Shown one piece after another: positions 30,077 through 37,352 of a DNA stretch of 64,000 nt (position 1 is the stretch's first letter; each line of letters begins with the position of its first letter). The notes beneath the pieces were generated by a model. That model had not been told where the DNA came from, ran no database searches, and saw only the letters and a program-made list of their open reading frames with translations. Position numbers and translations under genes: made by a program. Origin of the DNA: Atlantibacter subterraneus (lineage in GTDB: Bacteria > Pseudomonadota > Gammaproteobacteria > Enterobacterales > Enterobacteriaceae); NCBI RefSeq assembly GCF_027853245.1, contig NZ_JAPTZM010000007.1, one strand, 5' to 3'.

Positions 30077-30251
30077 AGCGAATCATTCCTGCGAGGTGTG
30101 TGCGTGTTGTGCGTGCCGGGAGAAGCCGGGCATCCTTTCACCTTACAAAATGCAGCTAAAGTCGCAAGTGAAATAAATCAATGATCGCGCGATCATCAGT
30201 AAAGCAACTTATTTAAGCGGGCAGTGGACCCGGAAAACAGGAAATGCGTAC

Positions 30252-30845
30252 ATGAATGACATTATCTCCGCCGCCGTTTTGCTGATCCTCATTATGGATC
30301 CCCTGGGCAACTTGCCTATTTTTATGTCTGTCCTGAAACACACAGAACCGAAGCGGCGGCGGGCAATCATGATACGCGAGCTGTTGATCGCGCTGCTGCT
30401 GATGCTGATTTTCCTGTTCGCGGGCGAAAAAATACTCGCTTTTCTGAATTTACGCGCCGAAACGGTCTCTATCTCCGGCGGAATTATTCTGTTCCTGATC
30501 GCCATTAAGATGATTTTCCCCAGCCAGGAGGGCAACGCCAGCGGCCTGCCCGCCGGTGAAGAGCCGTTTATCGTCCCGCTGGCGATCCCGCTGGTGGCGG
30601 GCCCGACGATTCTGGCGACGCTGATGCTGCTGTCGCACCAGTATCCTAATCAGATGGGGCATCTGGTTATCGCGCTGCTGATTGCCTGGGGCGGTACGGT
30701 GGCGATTCTGCTGCAATCATCGCTGTTTTTGCGGCTGCTCGGCGAAAAAGGGGTTAATGCGCTGGAGCGCTTGATGGGACTGGTGCTGGTGATGCTTTCC
30801 ACGCAGATGTTCCTGGACGGTATTCGGGCGTGGATGAAGGGGTAA
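30252..30845 (+). CDS. yhgN: MarC/YhgN-family inner membrane protein
   Basis: This 197-aa polytopic protein has about six hydrophobic segments and the MarC-family motifs LLILIMDPLGNLPIF near the N-terminus and PLAIPLVAGPTILATLM in the middle. No transport substrate is established for the family. It lies between asd (divergent) and gntU (convergent). Confidence 0.95.
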   Translation: MNDIISAAVLLILIMDPLGNLPIFMSVLKHTEPKRRRAIMIRELLIALLLMLIFLFAGEKILAFLNLRAETVSISGGIILFLIAIKMIFPSQEGNASGLPAGEEPFIVPLAIPLVAGPTILATLMLLSHQYPNQMGHLVIALLIAWGGTVAILLQSSLFLRLLGEKGVNALERLMGLVLVMLSTQMFLDGIRAWMKG

Positions 30846-30854
30846 CGTGGGAAA

Positions 30855-30879
30855 ACTGGCGTGCGCAAGGCACGCCAGT
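30855..30879. terminator. Hairpin between convergent yhgN and gntU
   Basis: ACTGGCGTGC-gcaag-GCACGCCAGT is a perfect 10-bp stem in the 44-base gap. There is no long T run on either side, so termination may be weak or need another factor. Confidence 0.65.
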
Positions 30880-30889
30880 GGGTTAACGC

Positions 30890-32230
30890 TTAGCTGACTA
30901 TCGCAAACGCGATCATGCCGACAATCGCGCCAACCGTTCCAAGGATGGTTTCCATCAGTGTCCAGGTTTTCAGGGTCTGCCCTTCAGTCGCGCCGGTAAA
31001 CTTCCCGAACAGCCAGAACCCGGCGTCGTTAACGTGGCTCACCACAATCGATCCGCCCGCGATGCAAATTGACAGCGCCGCCAGCTGCGCGCCGGAGTAA
31101 TGCAGTTGCTCAATCACCGGCATTACCAGGCCAACCGCCGTCAGGCAGGCGACCGTGGCGGAACCCTGGATAATGCGCACCGCCGCTGCCAGCACAAAGC
31201 AGGTAATGGCAATCGGCAAGCCCATGCCGGTTAACGCTTCACCCAGCGCCGGACCCACGCCAGAATCCACCAGCACCTGTTTGAACACGCCGCCTGCGCC
31301 AATCACCAGCAGAATAATCCCGGCGGGTTGCAGCGCGTGGCCACAGATTTCCATCACCCGCTCGCGCGGCATGCCGCGACGCATCGCCAGGCCATACATC
31401 GCCACCAGGCAGGCAATCAGGATGGCGGTGAACGGATGGCCGATAAACTGCAACCACTCATAGAGCTGCGAACCCTGTTCGGTGAAGCGCGCGGCGATGG
31501 TTTTCAGGCCCACCAGCACCAGCGGCAGCAGGATCAGCGCCAGGCTGAAGCCAAACGACGGCAGTTTGCCTGCGCCCAAATGCGGTTCGCTGATGTCATC
31601 CGGAATATGCAGTTCAACATGCTTGCTGATGAAGTTACCAAACAGCGGACCAGCGATCAGCATGCTGGGTATCGCGGCGCACAGGCCAATCAAAATCATC
31701 CAGCCGAAATCGGCGTGCATCTGCGAGGCCAGCAGCATCGGTGCAGGTCCTGGCAGCAGGAACGCCGCTGCCGCCGCCACGCCGGCAAATAGCGGGATCA
31801 CCAGCTTCACCAGGTTGGTCCCGGTGTGGCGCGCCATGGAAAACGCAACGCTTATCAGCAGAACAATCGCTACTTCGAAGAATAGCGGTAGCGCGCAGAT
31901 CAGGCCCGCGAGGCCAATGGCATAGTGCGCTTTGCTGTGCCCAAAGGATTTGAGCATCCTGACGGCGATCTGGTCGACCGCGCCAGTTTCATGAAGGATC
32001 TTGCCAAACATGGCGCCCAGCGCCACCACGACCGCCAGAAAACCCAGCGTGCCGCCCATCCCTTTTTCCATGGTTGCCGCAATCTTATCGAGCGGCATAC
32101 CAGAGAAAAGTCCTGCACCAATAGACACCACCATCAAAGCAACAAAGGCATGCATACGGGCCTTCATCACTAAAAACAGCAGCAACAGCACGGAGCCGAC
32201 TGCTGTTAACACCAATGTTAAAGTATTCAC
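30890..32230 (-). CDS. gntU: Low-affinity gluconate transporter GntU
   Basis: The protein has 446 aa, the E. coli length, and is a GntP-family H+/gluconate symporter with about 12-14 hydrophobic segments (for example LGFLAVVVALGAMFGKILHE and FAGVAAAAAFLLPGPAPMLLA). Its start is GTG at 32230, overlapping the gntK stop as GTGA, so translation is probably coupled. It is the second gene of gntKU. The high-affinity gntT gene is missing from its usual place after nfuA. Confidence 0.96.
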   Translation of the reverse strand: MNTLTLVLTAVGSVLLLLFLVMKARMHAFVALMVVSIGAGLFSGMPLDKIAATMEKGMGGTLGFLAVVVALGAMFGKILHETGAVDQIAVRMLKSFGHSKAHYAIGLAGLICALPLFFEVAIVLLISVAFSMARHTGTNLVKLVIPLFAGVAAAAAFLLPGPAPMLLASQMHADFGWMILIGLCAAIPSMLIAGPLFGNFISKHVELHIPDDISEPHLGAGKLPSFGFSLALILLPLVLVGLKTIAARFTEQGSQLYEWLQFIGHPFTAILIACLVAMYGLAMRRGMPRERVMEICGHALQPAGIILLVIGAGGVFKQVLVDSGVGPALGEALTGMGLPIAITCFVLAAAVRIIQGSATVACLTAVGLVMPVIEQLHYSGAQLAALSICIAGGSIVVSHVNDAGFWLFGKFTGATEGQTLKTWTLMETILGTVGAIVGMIAFAIVS

Positions 32231-32760
32231 GCCGCCTTGCCTTCTCCAATTGCGGCGATAGTGCTTTCCACCACGCCTTCAAGCGGCTGATCGATATCAA
32301 TCACAATGACATCGGTCTCGTCGGCTTTCGGTTCTTCCAGAGTCTGGAACTGAGTTATCAGCATCTGGGGTTTGAAGAAGTGGCCTTTACGCGCTTTCAG
32401 ACGCTCTTCGATTACCGCAGATTCCCCTTTCAGATAGATGAAAGAGAGGTTCGGGTTACCGTCGCGCAGCTGGTCGCGATAGTCTTTTTTCAGGGATGAA
32501 CAGACGATTAGCGACACTTTATTGGTGCGCTGCATGGCGAATGCCGCGTCGTTCAACGCTTTCAGCCAGGGTCTGCGGTCGTCATCGTTTAGCGGCTCGC
32601 CGGAGGCCATTTTCATAATGTTGCTGCGCGGATGCAGGAAATCGCCATCCAGAAAAGCGGCCTTCAGGCGGTGCGCCACTTCGCTGGCTACGGCGGATTT
32701 ACCGCTGCCGGATACGCCCATTAAGACGTAAATGTGGTGATCAGGGTTAGTCGTGCTCAT
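32227..32760 (-). CDS. gntK: Gluconokinase GntK (thermoresistant)
   Basis: This 177-aa cytosolic kinase has the P-loop LMGVSGSGKSAVAS near the N-terminus and the FLDGDFLHPRSNI substrate region. It phosphorylates gluconate to 6-phosphogluconate for the Entner-Doudoroff and pentose phosphate routes. The start MSTTNPDHHIYV matches E. coli; seven upstream in-frame codons are not used by the family. GntR operator-like repeats lie just upstream. Confidence 0.97.
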   Translation of the reverse strand: MSTTNPDHHIYVLMGVSGSGKSAVASEVAHRLKAAFLDGDFLHPRSNIMKMASGEPLNDDDRRPWLKALNDAAFAMQRTNKVSLIVCSSLKKDYRDQLRDGNPNLSFIYLKGESAVIEERLKARKGHFFKPQMLITQFQTLEEPKADETDVIVIDIDQPLEGVVESTIAAIGEGKAA

Positions 32761-32796
32761 CGCGTTGCTCCACTGGCACAAAACGTTGGAAGGGAA

Positions 32797-32825
32797 ATGT
32801 TACGGGTAACAGTTATCGGTAACAT
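32797..32825. promoter_or_regulatory. Overlapping GntR operators upstream of gntKU
   Basis: ATGTTACGGGTAACA (32797-32811) and GTTATCGGTAACAT (32812-32825) are two adjacent copies of the GntR-type dyad ATGTTA-n4-TAACAT. They lie between gntR and gntK, as in E. coli, where GntR represses gntKU in the absence of gluconate. Confidence 0.8.
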
Positions 32826-32905
32826 TGTCATGCGGCACTGAGGGCGACGCAATCTCCGTGCGTCGCCAGTGTTAATAAGTGTGAGCTAGTTCAAATTTGG
32901 CGAGG

Positions 32906-33901
32906 TTAAATCGATCCGCCTGGCGACAATGTGAAACCTAAATCTAACAATTTAGGCGTCACGATTTCGCCCCGGATGCGCGCCAGCAGGCGTTCCGCGC
33001 CAATTCGCCCCATGCGTTCACGCGGCGTCAGCACGCTCGCCAGCCGGGGTTCCATCACCTGCCCGATATCGTGGCCGTGAAAACCGGCAATCGCCATATC
33101 GTCAGGAATACGCAGCCCCAGCCGCTGGCACTCGAATGCCGCGCCGATAGCTAAATCGTCATTGGTGCAGAAGATGCTGTCAAGTTGAGGGAATTCGCGC
33201 CGCGCCTGGCGCAGCAGTTCAATGCCGGTGGAATAAGAAGAGGATTGCTCGACCATCACGCTGTACGGCGTCAGGCCCGCATCGCGCATCGCCTGCTCGT
33301 AGCCGCGCTGCTTCTGAATGGTTCGCTCATCCAGACGCGCCCCCAGATACGCCACGTGGGTGTGGCCGCGTACGATGATTTCCGCCGTCATCTGGCGCGC
33401 CGCTTCAAAATTATTGAAACCGACAGCGATGTCCAGGCACGGAGAAACGCTGTCCATTAGCTCGACCACGGGGATCCCCGCCACTTCAATCATTTTGAGC
33501 GTGCGCGGCGTGTGGGTGCGTTCGGTAAGAATTAGCCCGTCGATATTCCAGGAGAGCATCGATTCCAGGCGCTCCTCTTCCAGCTCGGGCTTATAGCCGT
33601 AGTGCGCCAGCATGGTCTGGTAGCCATGGGCGTCAATCACGCTTTCGATACCGCGCAGCACTTCAGCAAACACCTGGTTAGTGAGCGACGGCAGCAGCAC
33701 GCCAATGGCGCGGCTGGTGGCGTTGGAAAGAATATCGGGCGCGCGGTTGGGAATGTAGCCCAGCTCATCCAGCGCGGCGGCGATTTTACCGCGCAGCGCC
33801 TCGGACACCTGCTCGGGATTGCGCAAGAAGCGGCTGACGGTCATTTTCGTCACGCCTACGCGATCAGCCACATCCTGTAGTACCGGTCTTTTCTTTTTCA
33901 T
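32906..33901 (-). CDS. gntR: Gluconate utilization repressor GntR (LacI family)
   Basis: The protein has 331 aa, the E. coli length. The N-terminal LacI-type helix-turn-helix (LQDVADRVGVTKMTVSRFLRN) is followed by the hinge NRAPDILSNATSRAIGVLLP and a periplasmic-binding-protein-like effector domain. It represses gluconate genes and responds to gluconate. It lies upstream of gntKU on the same strand but is separated by the operator region, so it probably has its own promoter. Confidence 0.97.
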   Translation of the reverse strand: MKKKRPVLQDVADRVGVTKMTVSRFLRNPEQVSEALRGKIAAALDELGYIPNRAPDILSNATSRAIGVLLPSLTNQVFAEVLRGIESVIDAHGYQTMLAHYGYKPELEEERLESMLSWNIDGLILTERTHTPRTLKMIEVAGIPVVELMDSVSPCLDIAVGFNNFEAARQMTAEIIVRGHTHVAYLGARLDERTIQKQRGYEQAMRDAGLTPYSVMVEQSSSYSTGIELLRQARREFPQLDSIFCTNDDLAIGAAFECQRLGLRIPDDMAIAGFHGHDIGQVMEPRLASVLTPRERMGRIGAERLLARIRGEIVTPKLLDLGFTLSPGGSI

Positions 33902-33952
33902 CGTCTCGAAGGCGCAAAATGGATCTGTTCAGCGAGTTTATCATGGACGACG

Positions 33953-33986
33953 CCCGGGCTTCCTCTGTATACAGCGGAAGCCCGGG
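33953..33986. repeat. 34-bp near-perfect palindrome between yhhW and gntR
   Basis: CCCGGGCTTCC (33953-33963) pairs with GGAAGCCCGGG (33976-33986). The centre CTGTATACAG (33965-33974) is itself a perfect palindrome; only T33964 and C33975 do not pair. No T run follows on the minus strand, so it is not an obvious yhhW terminator. It lies about 50 bases upstream of the gntR start. Confidence 0.85.
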
Positions 33987-34046
33987 AAAAAGCACGGATT
34001 TTTGAATGCAGCGCACCGCTTTGACGATGCGCTGTTAAGACAGATA

Positions 34047-34742
34047 TCAGACCGGCGGCAAATCAAACAGCAGGATTTCGCTGTCGCTGTCGGCGTGGAT
34101 AGAAAGCGCCTGCTCGTCACGGATCGCCAGACCGTCGCTGGTGGTGGCTTTGGTGCCGTTAATGGTCACGTTGCCTTTTACCACCTGGATCCAGACATTG
34201 CGGTCAGCGGCAATCTGATACACGCCCTGCTCGTCTTTCAACAGCGCCCAGCGCGACAGTTCCATATCCTGGTTCACTTTCAGCGAACCGTCGCGGGCAT
34301 CAGGCGACAGCACCAGCTGGCGGCCCTGCGTTGCGTCGAAGCGGCGCTGCTCGTAGCGCGGCTCAATGCCATTTTTTTCCGGGATGATCCAGATTTGATA
34401 CAGGCGCAGACGCTCGGTTTCGCTGGGGTTGTACTCGGAATGACGCACCCCGGTCCCGGCGCTCATAATCTGGAACTCGCCCGCAGGCACCTGCTCTTTA
34501 TTGCCCATGCTGTCCTGATGCTCAACCGCGCCTTCCAGCACGTAGGTCAGGATTTCCATGTCTTTATGCGGGTGAGTGCCGAAGCCCTGACCGGCATCGA
34601 TCACGTCGTCATTAATCACGCGCAGGGCGGAAAAGCCCATAAAATTTGGATCGTAATAGTTGGCAAAAGAGAAGGTATGCCATGAGTCTAACCAACCGTG
34701 ATTGGCATGGCCGCGTTCGGCTGCTTTGCGTAAGTAAATCAT
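34047..34742 (-). CDS. yhhW: Pirin-like bicupin YhhW (quercetin 2,3-dioxygenase type)
   Basis: The protein has 231 aa, as in E. coli. The N-terminal pirin cupin carries the metal ligands in THPHKDMEILTYVLEG and GTGVRHSEYNP (His, His, His, Glu). The E. coli protein cleaves quercetin in vitro; the physiological substrate is unknown. It lies between ryhB and gntR on the same strand. Confidence 0.94.
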   Translation of the reverse strand: MIYLRKAAERGHANHGWLDSWHTFSFANYYDPNFMGFSALRVINDDVIDAGQGFGTHPHKDMEILTYVLEGAVEHQDSMGNKEQVPAGEFQIMSAGTGVRHSEYNPSETERLRLYQIWIIPEKNGIEPRYEQRRFDATQGRQLVLSPDARDGSLKVNQDMELSRWALLKDEQGVYQIAADRNVWIQVVKGNVTINGTKATTSDGLAIRDEQALSIHADSDSEILLFDLPPV

Positions 34743-34865
34743 TGTGTACCCCCAGTTCGTTTGCGATGGAAGTAGTGTGGACCGGAAGCGCCATTGATGA
34801 TAGAGGGCGAAAATTGACGCCTCTGTTCAAAAAATGTGAATGAGTTGTCGGGGTAAATTCAGGAC

Positions 34866-34961
34866 AAAAAAAAGCCAGCTCGAGGCTGGCTAAGAAATAC
34901 TGGAAGCAATGTGAGCAATGTCGTGCTTTCAGGTTAACACCGTAGGGGTCTCCCTGAACGC
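34866..34961 (-). ncRNA. ryhB: RyhB iron-responsive small RNA
   Basis: The minus strand contains the conserved RyhB core CCTGAAAGCACGACATTGC, continuing TCACATTGCTTCCAGTAT and CTTAGCCAGC, and ends in the GCCAGCCTCGAGCTGGC hairpin with eight T. The predicted length is about 96 nt, from a G at 34961 to the T run at 34866. The 5' region differs from E. coli but keeps the first stem (TTCAGG pairing with CCTGAA). RyhB acts with Hfq to lower translation and stability of mRNAs for non-essential iron proteins when iron is scarce. A Fur box overlaps its promoter. The 5' end is inferred by alignment to the known RNA. Confidence 0.93.
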
Positions 34962-34964
34962 ATG

Positions 34965-34985
34965 ACAATAATAATCATTATCATT
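34965..34985. promoter_or_regulatory. Fur box at the ryhB promoter
   Basis: On the minus strand the sequence reads TGATAATGATTATTATTGTC, a strong match to the Fur consensus, immediately upstream of the inferred RyhB 5' end. This is the expected Fe-Fur repression site. Confidence 0.85.
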
Positions 34986-35114
34986 CGCATGTGTCCAGCT
35001 TTTTTTTGAAAAAAATCAGATCGCCGAAAATTTAAAAGTCAATGATGTTTAAAGGGTTTTATAACTTATTGACGACAAAAGGGATGAGCGATGGCGAAAA
35101 CGTTGACGCTTATT
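34986..35114. other. AT-rich gap between the ryhB promoter and the DUF2623 gene
   Basis: No gene is seen in this stretch. In E. coli the yhhX and yhhY genes flank ryhB; neither is present. A T-rich tract (TTTTTTTTG around 35000) may act as a weak terminator for traffic from the minus-strand DUF2623 gene. Confidence 0.4.
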
Positions 35115-35432
35115 TTATGGCTCGCCTGCGCTCATCACGTTAAGCGTTTGCCCGCCCAGCCGGTAGCCTGCCATGAAAAAGCGTCGTGACGAACTCGCCT
35201 GGGTCTCGGTAAAGAAATCGATCACCGCGTCTTTATCCAGCGCATAGCGGCGGGTCAACAGGCCCGCCTCCCACGCGCTGAGCAGCTTATCGCCGGTGTT
35301 TTCATAAATACGGTGCGTGTAGCCCAGCACGAAGCCGCGTTTGTAATCCACACAAAAACGGGCTGCATGTTGCGCGCTGGCGGCCTGGCTTGCAGCAAGA
35401 CCGGCCATTAACCCCTTACCAAAATGATTCAT
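35115..35432 (-). CDS. DUF2623 family small protein (YghW-like)
   Basis: This 105-aa protein resembles E. coli YghW along its whole length: N-terminus MNHFGKGLMAGLAA, middle CVDYKRGFVLGYTHRIYENT and LSAWEAGLLTRRYALDKD, end RRFFMAGYRLGG, plus about 12 extra C-terminal residues. No function is known for the family; no signal peptide or membrane segment is clear. The AAGGGGG Shine-Dalgarno, 7 bases before the ATG, lies inside the 3' arm of a long palindrome, so translation may be structure-controlled. The chemoreceptor gene lies upstream on the same strand. Confidence 0.8.
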   Translation of the reverse strand: MNHFGKGLMAGLAASQAASAQHAARFCVDYKRGFVLGYTHRIYENTGDKLLSAWEAGLLTRRYALDKDAVIDFFTETQASSSRRFFMAGYRLGGQTLNVMSAGEP

Positions 35433-35440
35433 CGCCTTAC

Positions 35441-35476
35441 CCCCTTCGCTATATATTTAAATATATAACGAAGGGG
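35441..35476 (-). repeat. 36-nt palindrome covering the ribosome binding site of the DUF2623 gene
   Basis: Arms CCCCTTCG (35441-35448) and CGAAGGGG (35469-35476) enclose a perfectly self-complementary AT core, TATATATTTAAATATATA (35450-35467). The only non-complementary pair, C35449/A35468, becomes a U-G wobble in the minus-strand RNA, so that RNA can pair throughout. The GGGG of the 3' arm is part of the AAGGGGG Shine-Dalgarno of the downstream gene. No U run follows, so it is not a terminator of the chemoreceptor gene. Confidence 0.85.
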
Positions 35477-35514
35477 TTCTCATGCTCTATCACTTTTTAG
35501 GGGTATTTTGCGAA

Positions 35515-37158
35515 TTAAAACGTTACCCACTCTTCTTGCGTTGTTGCCTGGCGCGGTGCCGGTCGGGAAGACGGCTTATCCTCAACGGCGGCGAGCGTGC
35601 GCTCTACCAGACGGAAATGCTCCACCGACTGCTGCAATTCCGCCGTCTGGCGTTCCAGGCTGGCGGCAGCGGCGGATACCTGCTCCACCAGCGCCGCATT
35701 GTGCTGCGTCACGCTATCCATCTGAGTGATCGCCACGCCAACCTGGGCAATACCTTTGCTCTGTTCGTCGGTCGCCGAGGCGATCTGCTCCATAATCGCC
35801 GTGACCTGCGCTACCGCATCGACGATTTCCGCCATGGTGATCCCCGCCTGGTTCACCAGCTCCGCGCCCTTCTCGACCCGGTGAACAGAATCGGCAATCA
35901 GCGTTTCAATCTCTTTGGCCGCCTGCCCGCTGCGGCTGGCCAGGTTGCGCACTTCACTTGCCACCACCGCAAACCCGCGCCCCTGCTCGCCCGCACGCGC
36001 GGCTTCTACCGCGGCGTTAAGCGCCAGAATGTTGGTCTGAAAGGCGATGCTGTTAATTACCGTGGTGATATCGGCAATTTTCTTCGAACTGCCGGAAATA
36101 CCGGTCATAGTGGTCACCACATCGCCCACCAGCTTCCCGCCTTTGCTGGCAGTCGCCGAGGCCTTTTGCGCCAGTTGGCTGGCTTCGTGGGCGTTATCGG
36201 CGTTGTGCTGTACGGTGGCGGTCAGTTGCTCCATGCTGGCGGCGGTTTCCACAAGCGCCGACGCCTGCTCTTCGGTACGGGTTGAGAGATCCTGGTTGCC
36301 GGCGGAGATATCCCGCGCGCCGTGCCAAATATGCTCGCTGCCCTGGCGGATAGCGCTCACCGCATCGCGCAGGCTGTCCTGCATCGCCGTCAGCAGCGGC
36401 ACCAGTTTACCCACGCAGTTGCGGCTAGCCTTGAGCGGTACCGGCTGGCTGAGGTCGCCGTTAGCGATAAGCTGGAAGTGATCGCGGATCCGGTTAAGCG
36501 GGCGCACCAGCATAGTCACCAGATAGCGGTCAGCCAGGATCAGCATCAGCACGCCCAGCGCCACGCTGGCGATGATAATAGTGCGGGTCAGCGAGGTCTG
36601 GTTATCCACCGTTACGCGGGTTTCATCCAGCATCCGGCCCGCATTGGCGTTAAACTCCTCAGCGCTGGCACCGAACGCACGGCTGAGCGCGGGGGTGATG
36701 TTGTTGGCGTGGGCGCGAAACGCATCCAGATCGCCCTGCTGGGCCAGCTGGAACTGGCGGGTAATGCCCTCGTCGAGCAGCTTCTGCCAGCTGGCAATGA
36801 CGTTATCAGAGGTAACCTGATCCATTGGCCCTGGCGATAGCTCTTTAAATCGCGCCAGCTCCTGCGCCATATTCTCCAGCGCTTTCTGCACCGGCTTCAT
36901 CACCGTGGCATCAGGCTGCATGCCCGGTTTGGTTCCGTCCATCACGCGTGCCAGCCGCGTAACGAAACGAAAGTACTGATCGTTCCCTTTACTGAGCACC
37001 GTCATCTGGCGCACCAGATGCCGATCCACATCATTTCCCTGGCTCATCTGGTTCAGCGAAAACACGCTAAACAGCCCGGCACCGCTCCACAACAAGCACA
37101 GTAGCCCCAGGATGGCGACCATGACGGAACGAATGGTGAAATGTTGAAGTAAACCCAT
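35515..37158 (-). CDS. Methyl-accepting chemotaxis protein (Tar/Tsr-type chemoreceptor)
   Basis: The protein has 547 aa. Domain order: short cytosolic N-terminus, TM1 (residues ~10-32), periplasmic four-helix-bundle ligand domain (~33-188), TM2 (~191-211), HAMP (~212-264), and a cytoplasmic coiled coil with the invariant hairpin tip FQTNILALNAAVEAARAGEQ. The extreme C-terminus EWVTF fits the xWxxF CheR/CheB-binding pentapeptide, so it should be a high-abundance type receptor. The ligand cannot be told. I chose the start at 37158 because AAAGGAAA precedes it and TM1 follows at the right distance. No che or other motility genes are nearby; it is not present here in E. coli K-12. Confidence 0.93.
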   Translation of the reverse strand: MGLLQHFTIRSVMVAILGLLCLLWSGAGLFSVFSLNQMSQGNDVDRHLVRQMTVLSKGNDQYFRFVTRLARVMDGTKPGMQPDATVMKPVQKALENMAQELARFKELSPGPMDQVTSDNVIASWQKLLDEGITRQFQLAQQGDLDAFRAHANNITPALSRAFGASAEEFNANAGRMLDETRVTVDNQTSLTRTIIIASVALGVLMLILADRYLVTMLVRPLNRIRDHFQLIANGDLSQPVPLKASRNCVGKLVPLLTAMQDSLRDAVSAIRQGSEHIWHGARDISAGNQDLSTRTEEQASALVETAASMEQLTATVQHNADNAHEASQLAQKASATASKGGKLVGDVVTTMTGISGSSKKIADITTVINSIAFQTNILALNAAVEAARAGEQGRGFAVVASEVRNLASRSGQAAKEIETLIADSVHRVEKGAELVNQAGITMAEIVDAVAQVTAIMEQIASATDEQSKGIAQVGVAITQMDSVTQHNAALVEQVSAAAASLERQTAELQQSVEHFRLVERTLAAVEDKPSSRPAPRQATTQEEWVTF

Positions 37159-37352
37159 AACTATTTCCTTTGTATATAAGGTGGATTTTCCACCAGATAC
37201 AGCAGTTATCGGCAGGATGAACAAAAGGTATACAAGCGAGGCGGGGAAATTCACGTTTACATCGTAAAAAAGGGGTAAGTCTTATACCCATAAATTATAA
37301 GGAAAAGTGAGGGCTGGACGGAATTTCACCGCCCAGCCTGTTTTTTGGCGGA

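Noticed and set aside
35482..36285. Plus-strand frame opposite the 3' half of the chemoreceptor gene
   Set aside because: The chemoreceptor frame contains the invariant signalling tip and HAMP domain; the opposite frame has no family resemblance.
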